The translations under genes and the position numbers were made by a program. A model generated the notes under the pieces. That model searched no databases and was not told the DNA's origin. It saw nothing but the letters and a program-made list of their open reading frames with translations. Positions 38,532 through 39,323 of a DNA stretch of 39,323 bases are shown here, piece by piece. The DNA is from an uncultured Verrucomicrobia subdivision 3 bacterium (GTDB lineage: Bacteria; Verrucomicrobiota; Verrucomicrobiia; Limisphaerales; UBA11358). Each line of letters starts with the position of its first letter. The first letter of the stretch is position 1. Where the stretch lies: the NCBI GenBank assembly GCA_903918885.1, contig CAIXFY010000030.1:1-39323 (forward strand). The letters are read 5' to 3'.

Positions 38532-39323
38532 TTATGCCAACAGCTTTCGTAGCGTGTCTAACCGTTGCGCATTCACCACATCCACTTTTTTCAGCCAACC
38601 TTTCCGCGCCACACCCGCACCGAGCCTCAAAAATCCCGCGTGCCCGTTTCGGTGCGCGTCTGGGTTCAAGACACATTTCACACCTTTGCTCGTCGCGTAA
38701 GGCCAGTGCCGCCAGTCCAGATCCAGCCGGTGCGGATTACAGTTCAACTCAATCCAAGTGCCGGTGGCGGCGCAAGCGTCAATCACCGCTGGCACGTTTA
38801 CCGGATACGGCTCGCGTTCCAGCAGCAACCTCCCAGTTAAATGTCCCAGCATGTGGACGAATGGGTTTTCCGCCGCACGAATCAACCGCTTCGTGTTCTC
38901 CGCCTCGCTGCTGGAAGGCACGTGCAGGCTGGCCACGACCACTTCCAGCTCCGCCAGCATGTCATCGTCAAAATCCAGCCGATCTTTCAAAATGTCCACC
39001 TCGCTGCCGGTCAACAGCCGGAACGCTCGACCTTCATCCGCAAATTTTTCGTTCAGCTTTTTGATTTCCAAAATCTGTTTCCGCAGCCGTGCCGCATCCA
39101 AACCGTTCGCCTGAAACGACGCCTTCGAATGATCCGTGATCGCCCAGTATTCCAGACCCAGACCATCCATGTATTCCGCGATTTCTTCCAACGACTCGTG
39201 GCCGTCGCTCCAGTTCGAGTGATTGTGCAATGCGCCCTTCAAGTCAGGCCAGTCGATCAATTTCGGCAACTCGTTTTTCTCTGCCGCCGTAAATTCCCCG
39301 TGGTCCTCGCGCAACTCCGGCGG
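38532..39323 (-). CDS. PolX-type DNA polymerase, C-terminal PHP part (5' end outside window)
   Basis: The frame is open through the window end, beginning PPELREDHGEFTAAEKNELP, the linker known from bacterial family X DNA polymerases. It continues into a PHP domain: LKGALHNHSNWSDG (HxH motif), EYWAITDHSKAS, LLTGSEVDIL, VVASLHVPS, MLGHLTGRL and LNPDAHRNGH. All expected metal-binding residues (HxH, E, H, D.H) can be found, so the 3'-5' exonuclease centre looks intact. The polymerase domain itself lies upstream, outside. Role: gap filling in base-excision or break repair. A TTG at 39314 is an in-frame codon and not a start. Confidence 0.85.
   Translation of the reverse strand, partial: PPELREDHGEFTAAEKNELPKLIDWPDLKGALHNHSNWSDGHESLEEIAEYMDGLGLEYWAITDHSKASFQANGLDAARLRKQILEIKKLNEKFADEGRAFRLLTGSEVDILKDRLDFDDDMLAELEVVVASLHVPSSSEAENTKRLIRAAENPFVHMLGHLTGRLLLEREPYPVNVPAVIDACAATGTWIELNCNPHRLDLDWRHWPYATSKGVKCVLNPDAHRNGHAGFLRLGAGVARKGWLKKVDVVNAQRLDTLRKLLA

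Overview
The window is about 39 kb of a high-GC bacterial chromosome. Overall style suggests Verrucomicrobiota, probably the Pedosphaera/Limisphaerales side; this is an inference from gene style and not from a marker-gene comparison. Pointers are a secreted Ig-like protein whose C-terminus ends in an FYR-type motif, dispersed 'cacagatgaaacacagat' and 'ctcacgcaaagacgc' inverted repeats, an isolated DUF559 gene wrapped in 'CCCTCTCCC' palindromes, and Gram-negative envelope genes (Wza-like, TolC-like, outer-membrane barrel, heptose genes). No rRNA, tRNA or CRISPR array was seen.

Layout. 1-967: 3' end of a secreted Ig-like repeat protein. 985-1820: a truncated 5' copy of a nucleotidyltransferase gene followed by a DUF559 endonuclease-like gene among palindromic repeats. 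1821-5969: a sugar-nucleotide/heptose block (nucleotidyltransferase, SIS isomerase-like, GmhB-like phosphatase, transaldolase on +; HldE-C-like adenylyltransferase and GT9 heptosyltransferase-like on -). 6022-8099: two secreted proteins (GH114-like, kelch). 8121-11605: miaB diverging from a PAS/SpoIIE phosphatase. 11665-11996: an isolated integron-cassette-like unit. 12381-14216: typA. 14349-19231: four tightly packed minus-strand genes (WXG100-like, coiled-coil, a 70-aa protein, a large three-domain FtsK/EssC-like ATPase), read here as a non-canonical type VII-like secretion module. 19331-22671: manC-like, trpA, aroC. 22722-26614: two TPR proteins, UDP-glucose dehydrogenase, MutT. 26591-30972: rsmA, aminotransferase, and a divergent HlyD-like/TolC-like efflux pair. 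31107-31961: two integron-type gene cassettes without an integrase. 32116-33663: purH. 33716-38346: a four-gene exopolysaccharide export set (barrel, BY-kinase, Wza-like lipoprotein, FHA protein). 38532-39323: C-terminal part of a PolX-type DNA polymerase.

The main themes are envelope carbohydrate (heptose, GDP-mannose, UDP-glucuronate, polysaccharide export) and secretion. Housekeeping genes (miaB, typA, trpA, aroC, rsmA, purH) lie between accessory insertions. The parts most worth checking are the WXG100-FtsK module, the orphan cassettes, and the DUF559/palindrome element next to a duplicated, mosaic nucleotidyltransferase 5' end.
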